A DNA stretch of 64,000 nucleotides from Adineta ricciae (Eukaryota > Rotifera > Eurotatoria > Adinetida > Adinetidae), in contig CAJNOJ010000048.1 of assembly GCA_905250025.1 (NCBI GenBank), forward strand, positions 62,001 through 126,000, in the 5' to 3' direction. Below the pieces are notes generated by a model. That model did no database searches. It was given only the letters and a program-made list of their open reading frames with translations, and was not told the DNA's origin. The number at the start of each line of letters is the position of its first letter. Position 1 is the first letter of the stretch. Below are positions 21,888-34,169 of the stretch, piece by piece. The translations under genes and the position numbers were made by a program.

Positions 21888-24800
21888 ATGCCAAATGAAC
21901 GACATCGAACTAATTTATTACGGTAAGTTGAACCCGTTCTCTGAAGGAAAGACTGCAATCATATAGAAGTTCAATGTATATTGATTGTTTGTACTCAGAG
22001 AGACATTAACATGCGAGAAAATTTCATTCGAATAATTTTCTTCGTACATTTTAGAATGGATGTCGACAGTGTGTTGAAACCGTTGGACGATGAGCAGAAA
22101 TATTTACGTAAGTGTCGAGTTGCGTCGCTATCATAATCGATTTTCCATTCGATGTAGAAAAACTTCGTCAATCGTCGACCGTCGAGCCGATTCTCCTTCA
22201 TCTCTTCAATTTATTAGAAATCGAAGATTACCGTGAATTGTTTTATTCCACAAATCTCCATACAATTGATTGCCAATGGCTCGAAAGTTTTAGTAAATTG
22301 TGTCTAAAACGCTACTTCGAACTAGATGGTGTCTCTTTCTCTCAAACATCTCATTTCAATTCGTCAAATAGGACTGATACGAAATCTATTATGGAAAACT
22401 ATACAAACTTTTTAATCGAAACCTTAAAGCAACGTTTTACTATAAATTATTTTCGTGCGATCACGTGGGAAATTGAACAATTAAATCGTTTTAAATTTGA
22501 TCACATCTTCAAACAACTCAATGAAAATAATCGACTTATCAATGAACTATACCTTTTATTCAATTACGATAACGACGAAAAGGACGATTGTATTATTCAC
22601 TTAAGTTCAACACCAGCACCACCAATCACTCGACCAACGTATATTAATTACAAACCGATTCACATGGTCTACCTACGAGAAAGTCTTCTTATAAAAAATG
22701 ATCTCGACGCACGTTTGCCGCTGAAAGGTATAACGAACACATTTGTAGCTGACTTGATTAATGCTAAACATATCAACATTCTCGATGAAGTCACTGGTAA
22801 AACGTACGATATTCCAACGAAATGGTTGTATATAGCAAAACCATGTGAAAATAATGTGATTTTACCATTGAAATTACGCGTTCTGATCATTGACTCTCAA
22901 ACTGGACGTCGACGTTATGGTTTTATCGGTGAAGAACCCGGCAAGAACAATGACTACCGTTGTTTAGTGTTTTTTACTGATGATGCGACGAGTATGTCGG
23001 CGACGTATCATTCATCATCTCATATTCATGTCTGTCTTGATCAAACATTTTCCACGCACACTCAAGAATGTAGAAACGATTTTCTCGATCGCTATTTCGC
23101 TTCCTATCCTGAGCGTATGATGCTTCGTGCGAAGGAAGGTTCGACTGTCAAAGTTCGAAATGTTTTCGCCAATGTTCATAGTACTTCTTTTGTACCTGCA
23201 CTTGTTATTCAAATCGATGGATCTATGATGCAAATCGAACTCATTCATAGTAAACAACGAAAATGGCTCTATCGAGGTTCACCTTTGCTCGATCAGATGC
23301 ATAATTATTATTCAACACAAAACAAAGCGGTTATTAATGGAGTGGCTCGACGTACCGCGAGGCAGCATTTATCAGCCAAAAGATCAAATGCACCAGAAAT
23401 TATATGTCTAAATGATCAAACAACAACATCAACAACATCAACAACTGCAGTAACAACAACGGCACCAACAATAGTTTCGAACAAATCCAAATCGGTTCGA
23501 ACATCTGAACAAATCACTGATGGGACGGATGAAACCAGTTAGTTTCCAAACTGATGCCTGTCGATGTAATGCATATCGAAAGATTTGACTTCTTATTTAG
23601 AATCGTCTAAGCGACCTCGATTATCTCATGAACAAGACACCCGCAAATCGTCATCTACGCTTCCGACAACGAACTCGAATCAATCTGGCCTACGAACACT
23701 TCGTCCACGTCAAACTAACAATAGCACATCGAGTACAGTTTCATCGCCATCTACTCCCACGCCTAATGAACAATCACCTTCCATGAATATTCATCGACAG
23801 TCTTCTTCTTCATCTACGTCGTCGAATCACTGTACTACATCCGTTCAAGTGCGTTCCAATCATGTACGTGTTCTCTATCATTTTCCTGGATAATTTAATC
23901 TATTTCTTTTTCAATCTAGTCCAACTCAATTTCCAAAATCGTACTTAATCCGTTGTTTCTCGAGCTGGCCGAAAAGTTCCTTATTCACTACTCCTATGAA
24001 TTTCATCCACATCATTGTTCACACAAATGTGTTAATTATGCGGAAAAGAATTTCCATCAATTACCACGAACAATGAATCCATTTCTGAAACCATTTGCTT
24101 GTCATTGGACAATGCTAGATAACGTTCGAGTGAGAAAGGCTGGCGACATTCGTCTTCGAGTAACACGTTCGACATTCATCTACTGTGCACCGTGTGGGAG
24201 GAAACTTGTCAGTCAAGGGCAAGTCGATAATTATCTTCATGAAACAAAATCTAAGTTGACTAGTGAATTATTTATATTCGATGGGAAAGCTAATTTAAGA
24301 CAACACTATTCTCCGTGTGGCAAAATTCTCAATCCAGATATATCGAACGGTCAAGAAAATGTTCCTATTTCAGTTGTCAACGAAGTCGATAAAGAACCAG
24401 GAAAAATCGAAGAGCCAAGCGCATTTACATATCGCGTGGAACGAACTCCTGTAGCCGGTGTTAATATGGTCATTAATGAGCCAACAATGACATGCTGCAC
24501 ATGTACGGATGGATGTCGAAATCGAGTGAAATGTGCATGTAAGATCATCGAATTGTAACACTTGAGAAGAACTTATCTTTTCCAATAGGTTGGCTACGAA
24601 CGTTGAAATATGCGGACTTAATTGGTGATGAACGTGTCAAGGCGATGAAAGCGAAACATAGAAGTCAAGCTGAGATACTCAATCAACTTGGCTACCGTTT
24701 TCGACGTTTGCATAAGAACGTTCCGGGTGGTATTTATGAATGCAATAGTCGATGTTCATGTAATAAATATACATGTTCGAATCGTGTCGTTCAAAACGGT

Positions 24801-25760
24801 ATTACCGTTCAACTTCAAGTAAGGAACAAACAGTTCTTGATACATTTATTGTATGGAGACTTTTTGTTAGTTATTTAAAACGGTTGGACGTGGCTGGGGT
24901 GTCCGCACTTTACACGATCTTCCAGTAGGAACATTTATTAGTGTTTACTCAGGTGAAATTTTTACTAGTGAACAAGCAGATGAACGAGGAAAATTACTCG
25001 GCGATGAATATCAAGCAGATTTAGATTTTTTCGAAGTAAGGAAAAATATGAAACAAAGGAATTTTTATCTGAGATTTTGTCTCTCAAGAATATTAATAAT
25101 GATTCAGAGGACGAACACCCTGCTGGGCAATTGGAGCCCGAAGATGACGACATTGACGGAGATGATACTTCGCCGTCGAGTACAGAGTCCGGTAAATATA
25201 TAATCTCAAAGATATTCTCATTTAAAACTCCATTTTATTAGCAAACACTCGTGTCCGGAATGCGAATCTTCAGTCTCGTGCGCGTGAACTACTCAATAAG
25301 AAAGATTCGAAAAAATCATCGAACTCGACTTCAGATGATAGTGATAACAATTCCACGTTAAATCGTACATTGTTGCCTGACTACGATGGTGTGGTGTACA
25401 CACTGGACGCCAAACTAATCGGTAATATTGGACGATATTTTAACCATTCCTGCTCGCCGAATATAGCTGTACAGAACGTTTTTGTAGATGTAAGTTAATT
25501 CATTTTGATATTGACTTTTTAATGGGTTTTCTGCTTTTCTAGACGCATGACATTCATTTCCCATGGATTGGCTTCTTTGCGACCAAAATGATTCGATCTG
25601 GTACTGAACTATGGTATGAAGAGATGTGAAAGAAACGAATTCGACTGAAAATTTTGTTTATTTTTCTAGTTGGGATTATAATTATACAGTAGGTGAAATT
25701 GCCGGCCGTCGGATGGATTGTAATTGTGGTTCTGCTGAATGTCGTCGTCGAGTTCTCTAG
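21888..25760 (+). CDS. SETDB1: Histone H3K9 methyltransferase SETDB1 (eggless)
   Basis: Chromatin silencer methylating H3K9. About 11 exons give roughly 1,085 residues. After a helical N-terminus, tandem Tudor-like domains include [40 protein letters not shown] and [16 protein letters not shown] Ser/Thr-rich linker leads to an MBD-like region ([20 protein letters not shown]) and a pre-SET Cys cluster ([35 protein letters not shown]). The SET domain starts [20 protein letters not shown], is interrupted by an acidic insert (the bifurcated SET typical of the family), and resumes with [14 protein letters not shown] and [12 protein letters not shown] post-SET cluster, [14 protein letters not shown], ends the protein. 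All catalytic landmarks are present. The first ATG follows a T-rich stretch ending in AG. Confidence 0.95.
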
Positions 25761-25946
25761 TCTTAACAAAATACAAAAACAGATTTCTTAGAATAGTGTT
25801 TATTGTTTTTGTCATTTTCTTGCCTTTTCTGGATAAATATTTTGTTTCTCTTTTTTTCCGGAGAACAAGAAAGACAATAGAATATATTTCAATATAAATA
25901 CATATGTGATCATTATTCCATTTTGTGCATTGTAGATTGTGTTTCA

Positions 25947-27104
25947 ATGGATTTATCAAAGGGTAATAATATTTGTCTTTGCTAGTGATCATACAGAAGC
26001 ATTATTTATGAACGTTTGTATATCTATAGAAAGTCTGTTGAACTTAAGTTGGAGTGATTTATCTTGGTTTCAACAGACGAATACTGTATTAAGTGAAGAA
26101 ACAGCACTGCCGTACTTTTGTCAAATGGGAAATCCATTCTATGATCGATCGAGTTTAAACGAAAGGTTTTATATGAATAATCTAACAACTGAAGCAATGG
26201 TACGATAGTGTTTTTCATTAAATCTATCTGATTTGTATTTGCTTTCCGTACAGATGAATGCGAGTGGTATTGAATACATAGTTATGCAGAAACAAAATCC
26301 AGTTTTATTCATTATTCGTAAACAGTATCGTGAGAGTCTGAACGAAGGTAAGCGAACCGTTGTATAGAGATCTCTAATAAAATACCTTATCTAGCAAGAC
26401 CACTCCAGGAGTATTATATTCTTGCGCCGGGTCATATCTATCAAGCACCTGATGCAGCATCTGTGATTAGTCATCGATTAGTAAGACATTTCCGCATCGA
26501 ATTCTTTCCGGACCTTATTTTATTCTTTAGCTAACAGCTGTTCATCATTTTGGGAAAGCTTTCGACGAAGGTAACAGTTCGCCCTCTCAGAAACGACTAT
26601 CTTGATGTCTATACATTTAGCTTCACAGAAAGCTGCCTATCATCCATCGTCGGGATACTATTGGAAAACGAATAGTTCGTCTGGTATGCCTCGTTGAAAG
26701 GTTCTATTTGATGTCGAACAGAAGATGTCCTATTCGTTTAGATGAATTAGCCAAGAAGGATTCATCGAAGGAGAAAATCCTGACACAAACACAACGAATA
26801 CGTTTTGATACGATCTTTTATAGTTTCCGTGACCATTTTCGACCACGTGCACCTGTAGGAGCAACAGCGCAGAATTCGATAGCGTCAGCAACAACGAATA
26901 ACGATGCGGTTGGAACAACTAATGGTACTAGTGGTGGCAGTGGAGATAATAACCTTCCACGTATGTGTTTTCAATAGTCGAAAGTCAACTTTGAATTTTG
27001 TTTGCTACGTTTTAGGAAAGGAAGAACGTACACCATCCGATTCACAGTCGATAACAAGTGAACGACCTATGATTGAAGTGAAAAAGCAAAAAACTCAAAA
27101 ATAG
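25947..27104 (+). CDS. MED6: Mediator complex subunit 6
   Basis: Head-module subunit of Mediator. Exon 1 is tiny (M-D-L-S-K-), and a ~67-nt intron joins it to ESLLNLSWSDLSWF, matching the family start. Further blocks are NPFYDRSSLNERF, GIEYIVMQKQNPVLFIIRKQ, LQEYYILAPGHIYQAPDAAS, VISHRLLTAVHHFGKAFDEA and AYHPSSGYYWK. A ~58-nt intron ending gaattag restores frame into the K-K-D-S-S-K-E-K...QRIRFDTIFYSF helix. The C-tail is Thr/Asn/Gly-rich and ends K-K-Q-K-T-Q-K. The gene sits 186 bp after SETDB1, and a TAG acceptor-like site lies 12-13 nt upstream of the ATG. The product has roughly 250-260 residues, the usual size. Confidence 0.93.
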
Positions 27105-27351
27105 ACTTTGTCTTTCTTCTTTTCTTACTATTGTGTATGATGTTGTTAAAAGTAAATCTGTTAAACATAATCTGTGCCTATTTTTTATTAAAAAAGGATT
27201 TATAAATACGACATAATATTTCTACAACGGTTACATTGATTTTGAATCAGCTAATTGCTTGAGAAAGTATTGATCATGGTGTTGAGAAGCTTTCTCGGAT
27301 TTAAACGAATCGTCTCTCACATTCTATTCTAGACCTATTGTTCTCATCTAA

Positions 27352-29053
27352 ATGTTGACTCATGTTGTCCGACGTTCTTTCACTTCTTGTCTAATTCGAC
27401 GATCTCTTTCTACCATTTCTAGCCAGTCGAGTTCTCCTCCATCACCAATACGCATATGTGTCGTAGGAAGTGGCCCTGCCGGCTTTTATTTAACTCAAAA
27501 TCTCCTTAAACTCCGTCAATCACTTCCAGTCACCATCGATATTCTCGAGAAGGCGCCGGTGCCCTTTGGACTCGTTCGTTACGGCGTTGCACCAGATCAT
27601 CCTGAAGTGAAGAACGTCATTCATACATTTACAAAAATCGCTGAGCACGAACATGTTCGTTTCATTGGAAACATTCATATAGGAAACACAGTTCGACTAC
27701 AGGAGTTACAACAATTCTATCATATCGTTATTCTTGCGTATGGCTCATCCGTTGAACGTACATTGAATATTCCTGGTGAAACAACACTGGAGAACGTCTT
27801 TTCTGCTAAAGATTTCGTTGGATGGTATAATGGTAAAGGAAAAAATTCGATTTCGATTCAGTAGTCAGACAATTATAGCATTTTTTCCTCGAATAGGCGT
27901 GCCCGAAAATGCTCAACTTCGGCCAAAACTTGATGGTACAGACTGTGCTGTTATTATTGGCATGGGAAATGTTGCTCTCGATTGCGCTCGAATTCTTCTC
28001 TCACCAGTTGATGATCTAGCTAAGACTGATATTACAGATCAAGCACTTGATATTCTTCGTCAGAGTCGCATCCGACATGTAATCTTAGTTGGTCGACGAG
28101 GTCCAATGCAAGTGTCATTTACTATAAAAGAACTTCGCGAATTAACGAAATTGAATGGCGTTCAGTCCATGTTGAAAAAAGAAGATTTTCAAGAAATTGA
28201 TCAAAATATGATTGACAAATTAGAACGGCCAAGAAAACGGTTAACAGAACTAATGTTAAAGACAGTTCGAACAAGTATGAATATTTAGTTTTCAGACTGA
28301 TTCTTGATGATAATCTAATTCGATTTAGATCAGACAAAAGATCACGCAGAACGGTTTTGGTATTTGAAATTCTGGCGACGTCCAAGACGAATCAATGGGA
28401 AGACAATGGTTGAAAGTGTTGATTTCGAACACACAGAGCCAGTCGATCGGCAGCAGTTTGCCAATGAGAACTTATTTGTTAAAGAAAATGGAACAATCGA
28501 AACAGTGCCATGTGGTCTTGTGATTAAAAGTATAGGTTATTATGGTGTTCAAGTACGAAAAGAGGCAAACATTTTCATCGAATGAATTCTTTTGAATGAT
28601 CTAGATTGATCCATGGTTGCCATTTGATAAAGAGCGTGGAATTATTCTAAATCAGCAAAATCGCATCGATGATCGGCCTGGATTCTATTGTACCGGTTGG
28701 ATAGGACGAGGAGCCCGTGGTGTTATCGTCGAGACAACTACTGAATGTAATATATATGTTAATTTCTGTACAAACTATTCGCTGGGTATCGTTTATTTTT
28801 AGCGCATACAGTGGCGAAACGGATCATGGATGATATCGAACAAGGGCGATTGCAGAATTTACATGATGCGAAATCAGGTGGTGATGGTTTGATATCCCTT
28901 GCGAAGTCTCGTCAAGTGCGATGCATTTCCTACGATGATTGGAAAAAACTCGACGCTCATGAAACCAAACTTGGCTTATCTAAAGGAAAACCTCGGGAAA
29001 AAATACTAAATATCGACAAAATGCTCGAATTAACTTCGAACTCGAATAGTTAA
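27352..29053 (+). CDS. FDXR: Mitochondrial NADPH:adrenodoxin (ferredoxin) oxidoreductase
   Basis: FAD flavoenzyme passing electrons from NADPH to mitochondrial ferredoxin for Fe-S cluster and steroid chemistry. The N-terminus is rich in Arg/Ser with no acidic residues ([20 protein letters not shown]), a mitochondrial presequence. The FAD-binding motif is [10 protein letters not shown], followed by [20 protein letters not shown]. The NADP motif is [13 protein letters not shown], then [19 protein letters not shown]. Later blocks are [40 protein letters not shown] and [12 protein letters not shown]...GKPREK. Five introns give in-frame joins. In the GWxKRGPxG motif, R-G-A-R-G replaces R-G-P-T-G. 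Length is about 490 residues, as expected. Confidence 0.95.
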
Positions 29054-29118
29054 TGTTTCTGTTTGTATAAGTGTTTCTCTTCCTGCAGATAATACTGTAA
29101 CGATGGAACAGTACAACG

Positions 29119-29172
29119 AATAAATGCTTCTTTTTTTCTCTTTGCAGTTAATCTTGATTGTTTTTCTTTCAG
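29119..29172 (+). promoter_or_regulatory. Poly(A) signal and acceptor-like site before MALSU1
   Basis: AATAAA at 29119-29124 follows the FDXR stop. A T-rich pyrimidine tract then ends in CAG at 29170-29172, eight bases before the MALSU1 ATG. This repeats the arrangement seen before tetraspanin and SLU7. Confidence 0.5.
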
Positions 29173-29180
29173 ATAGAATT

Positions 29181-30251
29181 ATGTTACGTCTCGTACCTCG
29201 TTTCCTCAAACAATCATCATCAGCAATGATGACTCGGTTGGCTAGTCGAACGTCAAATGTACCTCCGGCGGATAAACCTCGAGTCCGTCTTCATCCGGGA
29301 AACCAACAAACAATTGAAGAGCTCGCTCAAGGAAGTCCTGCACAACATAAACGTGAGATCGAGCAATTGTATGAATTTGAAAAATTAGAAATAAATGATC
29401 AAACTGCAACGCGTGAAGTTCATCGACACAGTGTAAAACGTGAGTTGCCTTCTTCAAGAAACTCCTTCTTCATTATGATTTATGCTCAGGCGGAGAACAA
29501 GGTGTGTTTGACCTGGAAGAAATTCTGGAAATTCTACGTGATGAACGTATGAAAGATATTTGTGTCATTGAAATACCACCCGAACAACAGTATGCACGAT
29601 ATCTGATCTTAGCGACAGCATTCAGTGCTCGACATTTAAAGAATACCAGTGAATACATCAATAAATTAGTATGCAAGGTTTTCTCTCTTTTCAATCGGCA
29701 TGAACATTTTTCGTTTTAGTACAAAGCGAAGAAACTGTCGAAGGATCCTTTTTTAAGTAGTGAATGCCGTGATGGTTCGCGATGGCACGCAATGGACATG
29801 GGTATGTACATGAGAAGAACGTTCTGCTTTCTAAACATCTTTCTTGTTCTTCGCAGGTCATTTGGTGGTACATCTAATGGATGCTGAAATGCGCGAACAG
29901 AATGATTTAGAAACCTTATGGTGTGTTGGACCGAAATACGACGATCAAGTTCATACAATTCAACAATCATTAGATGCAATTAAGAAAATGGATGAGCAAC
30001 TGAAAGACGAAGAAGTTCTAAGTGATGCTGACAAATATCGTCCACTTGATAATCCATTCTCACATGTTCGCTTTCCCATGGAAGGACCAGGTATCTTTCA
30101 AGATGCTCCACCACGAAAAGAAATGATACCAGGAGATATTGCGCATAAAAAACATGAAGCGGAACGGATCAATATTGAGGTAGAAAAAGAATTTATTGAT
30201 TTACCGAGTGATCCGAAACCACCAGTTTATGAAGGACAAAAAGTCAACTAA
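29181..30251 (+). CDS. MALSU1: Mitochondrial ribosome assembly factor, RsfS/Iojap family (MALSU1)
   Basis: RsfS-family protein that binds uL14 and assists assembly or silencing of the large mitoribosomal subunit. The start MLRLVPRFLKQSSSAMMTRL is a basic, Ser-rich presequence. It is preferred over a start 57 nt upstream, which lies before the acceptor-like AG. The RsfS domain reads ICVIEIPPEQQYARYLILAT, AFSARHLKNTSEYINKL, then S-R-W-H-A-M-D-M-G-H-L-V-V-H-L and MREQNDLETLWCVGPKYDDQ, matching the family core (D-YFVIATG-S-RH..., G-W...D-G-VVVH, R-Y-LE-LW). A C-terminal extension of about 100 residues follows, with a Pro-rich end. Three short introns. FDXR, also mitochondrial, is 127 bp upstream. 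Confidence 0.9.
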
Positions 30252-30555
30252 CCTGAGCTTTTCTTCTGTAGATAAATCTCTTTTTTTGTCTTGTTGGTTT
30301 AAATAAAACGCTCAAAACGAATCTAAACTATTCCTGAAATATGAATGGCTAGCTAATATAACGAAATCATCGTATCTTTACCGCTATATGTTACGCATGT
30401 GCCCCGAAATAGAAATCTATTTAGCTTATGACTCATGACATATTTCTTTTCAAGCAAATATAAAAGTCTTCGTCATACTGTGTTGACTAATTTTCAAAAG
30501 ATAAAACCAAAGTTGGTTTAAAATGACAGATAGTGCATTTATAACAAGCATATAA

Positions 30556-30617
30556 ATGTCACCTAGGCGATGGCTATATCAGAGGCTCGCTGGAGTAAAA
30601 CAACACCGTGGTGACAT
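30556..30617. repeat. 8-bp perfect inverted repeat enclosing 46 nt
   Basis: ATGTCACC at 30556-30563 is perfectly complemented by GGTGACAT at 30610-30617. The enclosed 46 nt are noticeably less AT-rich than the surroundings. Whether it is transcribed is unknown. Confidence 0.5.
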
Positions 30618-30690
30618 CATTGATATTACTAATTCTCTGAAATAATATGTATGCTAGTTAAATATTTGCTATCAGTTTGAAAAAACAAGC

Positions 30691-30700
30691 TTATATAAAT
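30691..30700 (+). promoter_or_regulatory. TATA box of the MOXD1-like gene
   Basis: TTATATAAAT lies about 60-70 nt before the ATG, leaving room for a TSS near 30720-30730 and a short 5'UTR. Position and sequence suit a classical TATA promoter. Confidence 0.55.
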
Positions 30701-30759
30701 CTGTACTAAACACGCTGATATTTGATAACACCACATCTAGTTCGAATTACGAACGAACA

Positions 30760-33193
30760 ATGCTACTGCACGCAACTTTTTGTCTAATCCTCTCGGTCTT
30801 GCTATTTCCAAATAGTTCTGCGATTTCAAGTCCAATACAACCATATACTAGCTACAGATATTCGACTGAACTACAGAGCAATGTGGCTGATCTTTGGTGG
30901 ACAGTGAATGAAACTAAACAGGAGATCATATTTGAATTGCATATGAAAACAACAGGATGGATTGCTTTGGGTATTAGTCCAGGTACATCATATTTCCGTT
31001 CCGTAGATCGTTTTTTATCTACCGAGTTTGTATTTAGCTGGCGGAATGAAAGGTGCTGATATTGGTCTCGGATGGGTTGATCAAAAAGGTCAAGTACATT
31101 TTCAAGATCGATATGCAAAAAACTACACACGACCAATAGTCGACACGACAACCAGTGATTGGTTTGGTTTACAAGGCCGTGAAGAAAACGGCTGGACAGC
31201 AATTCAATTCAAACGTTTACTGGACACCTGCGACACAATGGATGTTCCAATAAAAGTTTGTCGTCAATTCTATTCCACAGAATTGCTTTAACACTCAATT
31301 TGTTCTTTTCAGTCTGGCACGAATATTCTTATTTTTGCATACGGTCTAGAAGATCCGGACATGTCTGAACCCCAGGGTATCATCTATTATCATGACAATC
31401 GACGCGGTTCACGTATCATACCATTACGATCGTACGGCAATCCTTCACCCGAAGATAAATTTGCCGGTTTAGATTATTTCGACTTTCAATTAAATAATGT
31501 TAGTTAACGGCAGTCGAATGCTTGTGATGTCATCTTTCATTTGATCTTTGCTTTAGTACAATGTTCCAGTAGATAGTACAACCTATCACTGCAAAGTATA
31601 CAAGGTGCCAAGTAATCTGACCGAACGACGACATGCTATTGCTGTACGTAGTGTTCCACTCGTTGGAGTACAACTAATTTTCGAGCATTTTAGCATAAGA
31701 CGATCATTGGCGAAGGCAACATCGATATCGTTCATCATCTCTTGATGTATGAATGCAATCCTACGGCTGTATTCGATGACAATAATTTACCAGATGGTCT
31801 CTGCGATGCTATATATCAGCAATTGACCGAATGCTCGGCAAATATTGCAACAGGCTGGGCTGTCGGTGGTGATCACGTATGCATTCTCTTAGTTTGATTC
31901 TATTCTAAGAATGATTATTTTTCCGATAGATTGTCGAATTTCCTGAAATTGCCGGTTATCCAGTTGGAGGGGATTTCGAAATCAAATATTACATGATTCA
32001 AATGCACTACGATAATCCAAAACAATTGTCAAGTATAAATATAAAATCTAGATACATTTCAAATATCATAGTTATCTTTTTTCGTTAATCTGTAGATCGT
32101 CGAGATAATTCCGGCATTCGATTTTACCTCGGAAAGGAACTCCGTCAAGAAGAACTCGGATATCTTACTCTTGGTGCAGATTCAACACCTGTTAGTATTG
32201 CTATTCCACCACGTAGCGATCGATTTGTTATTGATTCTTATTGCACAGCGAGTGCAACGAAAGTATGTCGTGAATCTATTTTCTCGAATTACGCCCTTTT
32301 CTTCTTATATAGGTCATTCCTAAATCGGGAATTACTGTTACTACTGCATTTCCACATACACATTTGCAAGGTATGAACAAAAAGATTTTGTGTGTTAAGG
32401 ATTTAATTACTGTTATTCAAGGTCGTACTGTGTGGACAAAGATCATTCGAAATGGAACAGCGGTGGATTATTTATTCAATGGCGATGCTTATGACTTTAA
32501 TTATCAATTCGAAAATCGTCTTCCAAAACCTGTTAAACTGTATCCCGTAAGACTTGTTTCCATCGCTTGTGTTTACCACGATTCGTTTGTTCACAGGGCG
32601 ATGAGTTAGCTACACGGTGCGTTTATAATACAATGGATAAGAATCAAACGACCACAGTAATATTACAATATTGAAAACAAACGTTTCTTGTGCAAATGAA
32701 TACATTTCAGGGTGGAGAAAGAACACAAGATGAAATGTGTCTACATATGTTCACTTATTATCCACGAATGAAGAATATGTATGGTTGCATGATGCTAATT
32801 CCAGACGCAATATGGGCACAAAAGATGAATATTAGCCAGTAAGTCTTGCTAGGTTTAGTACCACCACCATCAATCATGATACTTATTTTGTCTAGGGAGT
32901 CGTTTGATTATCTAAAACTTAAAAAGTGGCTAGTGGACTTGCAATGGACACCAGAATCCGTATTGCAATGGCAAGAATTCTACAACGATGCTTCACGACT
33001 TCTTTTGTCTGGCAGGGCAGGTAATTTCACCATCGATCTTCTACCAAGACTACCAACATACAAAGACTTACAACCAGCAGAATGTAAAAGCGATGCGCGT
33101 CCGAATACGGCTGCTCATCAGCATGCATTTACCACTTTTACTCTTATTCCATTCTTCATTATATTCGCCATGAACATGTTTGCAAGAAAATAA
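30760..33193 (+). CDS. DBH-like copper monooxygenase (MOXD1 type)
   Basis: Secretory-pathway, ascorbate-dependent type II copper monooxygenase related to dopamine beta-hydroxylase. A signal peptide (LLHATFCLILSVLLFPNSSA) precedes a DOMON domain (ADLWWTVN, GWIALGISPAGGMKGADIGL). The catalytic core shows the expected copper ligands: HHLLMYEC, PHTHLQG, QMHYDNP and the Met in TQDEMCLHMFTYYP. VGGDHIVEFPEIAGYPVGG is also typical. The C-terminus is a hydrophobic helix (LIPFFIIFAMNMFARK), which could be a membrane anchor or GPI signal. About ten exons with short introns. The natural substrate is unknown for most MOXD proteins and cannot be inferred here. Confidence 0.92.
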
Positions 33194-34169
33194 TTAGTTT
33201 TTAAATAAAGCTAACATCGAATATCACTTTGATTTACATCCATTCTCGATTTTACAAGTCTGCTCATTACCCTTGTGTACGTAGTGACATGTTTTCATCT
33301 AGTGCCATGCCTTTCGGCAGTCTATGACTGGCAGAATCATTTGCACTAAATAATTATTCAAGTGCAACGAAATCAACTTGAAAGATAGATATTTTTAGCT
33401 TGTACGAAAACACGAGGGATTCAGTCATAGATTTTATTATGCAGAAAGATGAAAAAATGCATAAAGGTTAGTAGTTATTTATCATTGATTCATTTGATCC
33501 AGAACGACAGTGGTAATTATTTCGTTAGATGAGATACCTGGGCAAAGAATACGTACGTGAGTGACTGATCTATGGGAAGAGTGAAAAACAACTAGGCATT
33601 CATATAATATTAAACGTGTTTTTGTATCGTTTGTTTATGACATGAGTGAATTTTCTGGAGAGAAAAAGCCTAAATATAGGTGGTGATTAACAAAAATGAC
33701 GTGATGAAAGATGATGTCGATTTCTTCGACGCTCTAAATCAGAACGCTTTTATACTCAAAATAACGTCCGTAATTTGATTAAACAGTCAAGTGGATGGTT
33801 AAGTTGGGTAAAGCCAAGCTAGTTTTCGTTATTCAATCTGTTGGTCTAAGTGAGTAGATGGGATTTGATAGTTTTCGATAAAAAAGTTCATCTCTCTCTC
33901 TCTTTCTTTCTTTCTGTACGGCCGATAAGTTTGATCGATTCGTGAAAAACAAATGAGAAATGATAATTAACGTATCAATGTTAAATATGATAACTGAGGC
34001 GTGAAAATATTTAGAACGAAAAATATTGCATAGGCGACTAACGCTTCGGGAACATAAAACGTGAAGCCGAAATGTATTTCGCACTTATATGTTTGTCATT
34101 ATTTTTAATGAGAATATCTTATGTTAATGAGGCCTTTTACTTCGTTTTCAGTAATCTTCGAAGATTAAT
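33194..34169. other. Intergenic upstream of VCBS gene
   Basis: About 975 bp. AATAAA near 33204-33209 ends MOXD1. A CT-rich microsatellite lies near 33891-33915. A pyrimidine-CAG at about 34145-34151 precedes the next ATG by 18 nt. No exon is supported. Confidence 0.55.

Larger units (their letters stand above)
30252..30759. other. Intergenic upstream of MOXD1-like gene
   Basis: About 510 bp containing the MALSU1 3' end (AATAAA near 30300), an inverted-repeat element at 30556-30617 and a TATA box at 30691-30700. No exon is supported. Confidence 0.6.

Noticed and set aside
26640-26780. Apparent frameshift in MED6 after the GYYWK block
   Set aside because: Joining the gtatgc donor to the nearest AG gives a stop, but using the later gaattag acceptor gives a 58-nt intron, the normal size here, and restores the conserved helix in frame.
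29124-29180. Upstream start of MALSU1 adding a hydrophobic leader
   Set aside because: The added residues come from the polypyrimidine tract before the AG at 29171-29172. The ATG at 29181 gives a proper presequence.
30556-30617. tRNA or self-cleaving ribozyme interpretation of the hairpin
   Set aside because: The 62-nt span is too short for a tRNA, and no hammerhead core sequence (ctgatga/gaaa) is present. Kept only as an inverted repeat.
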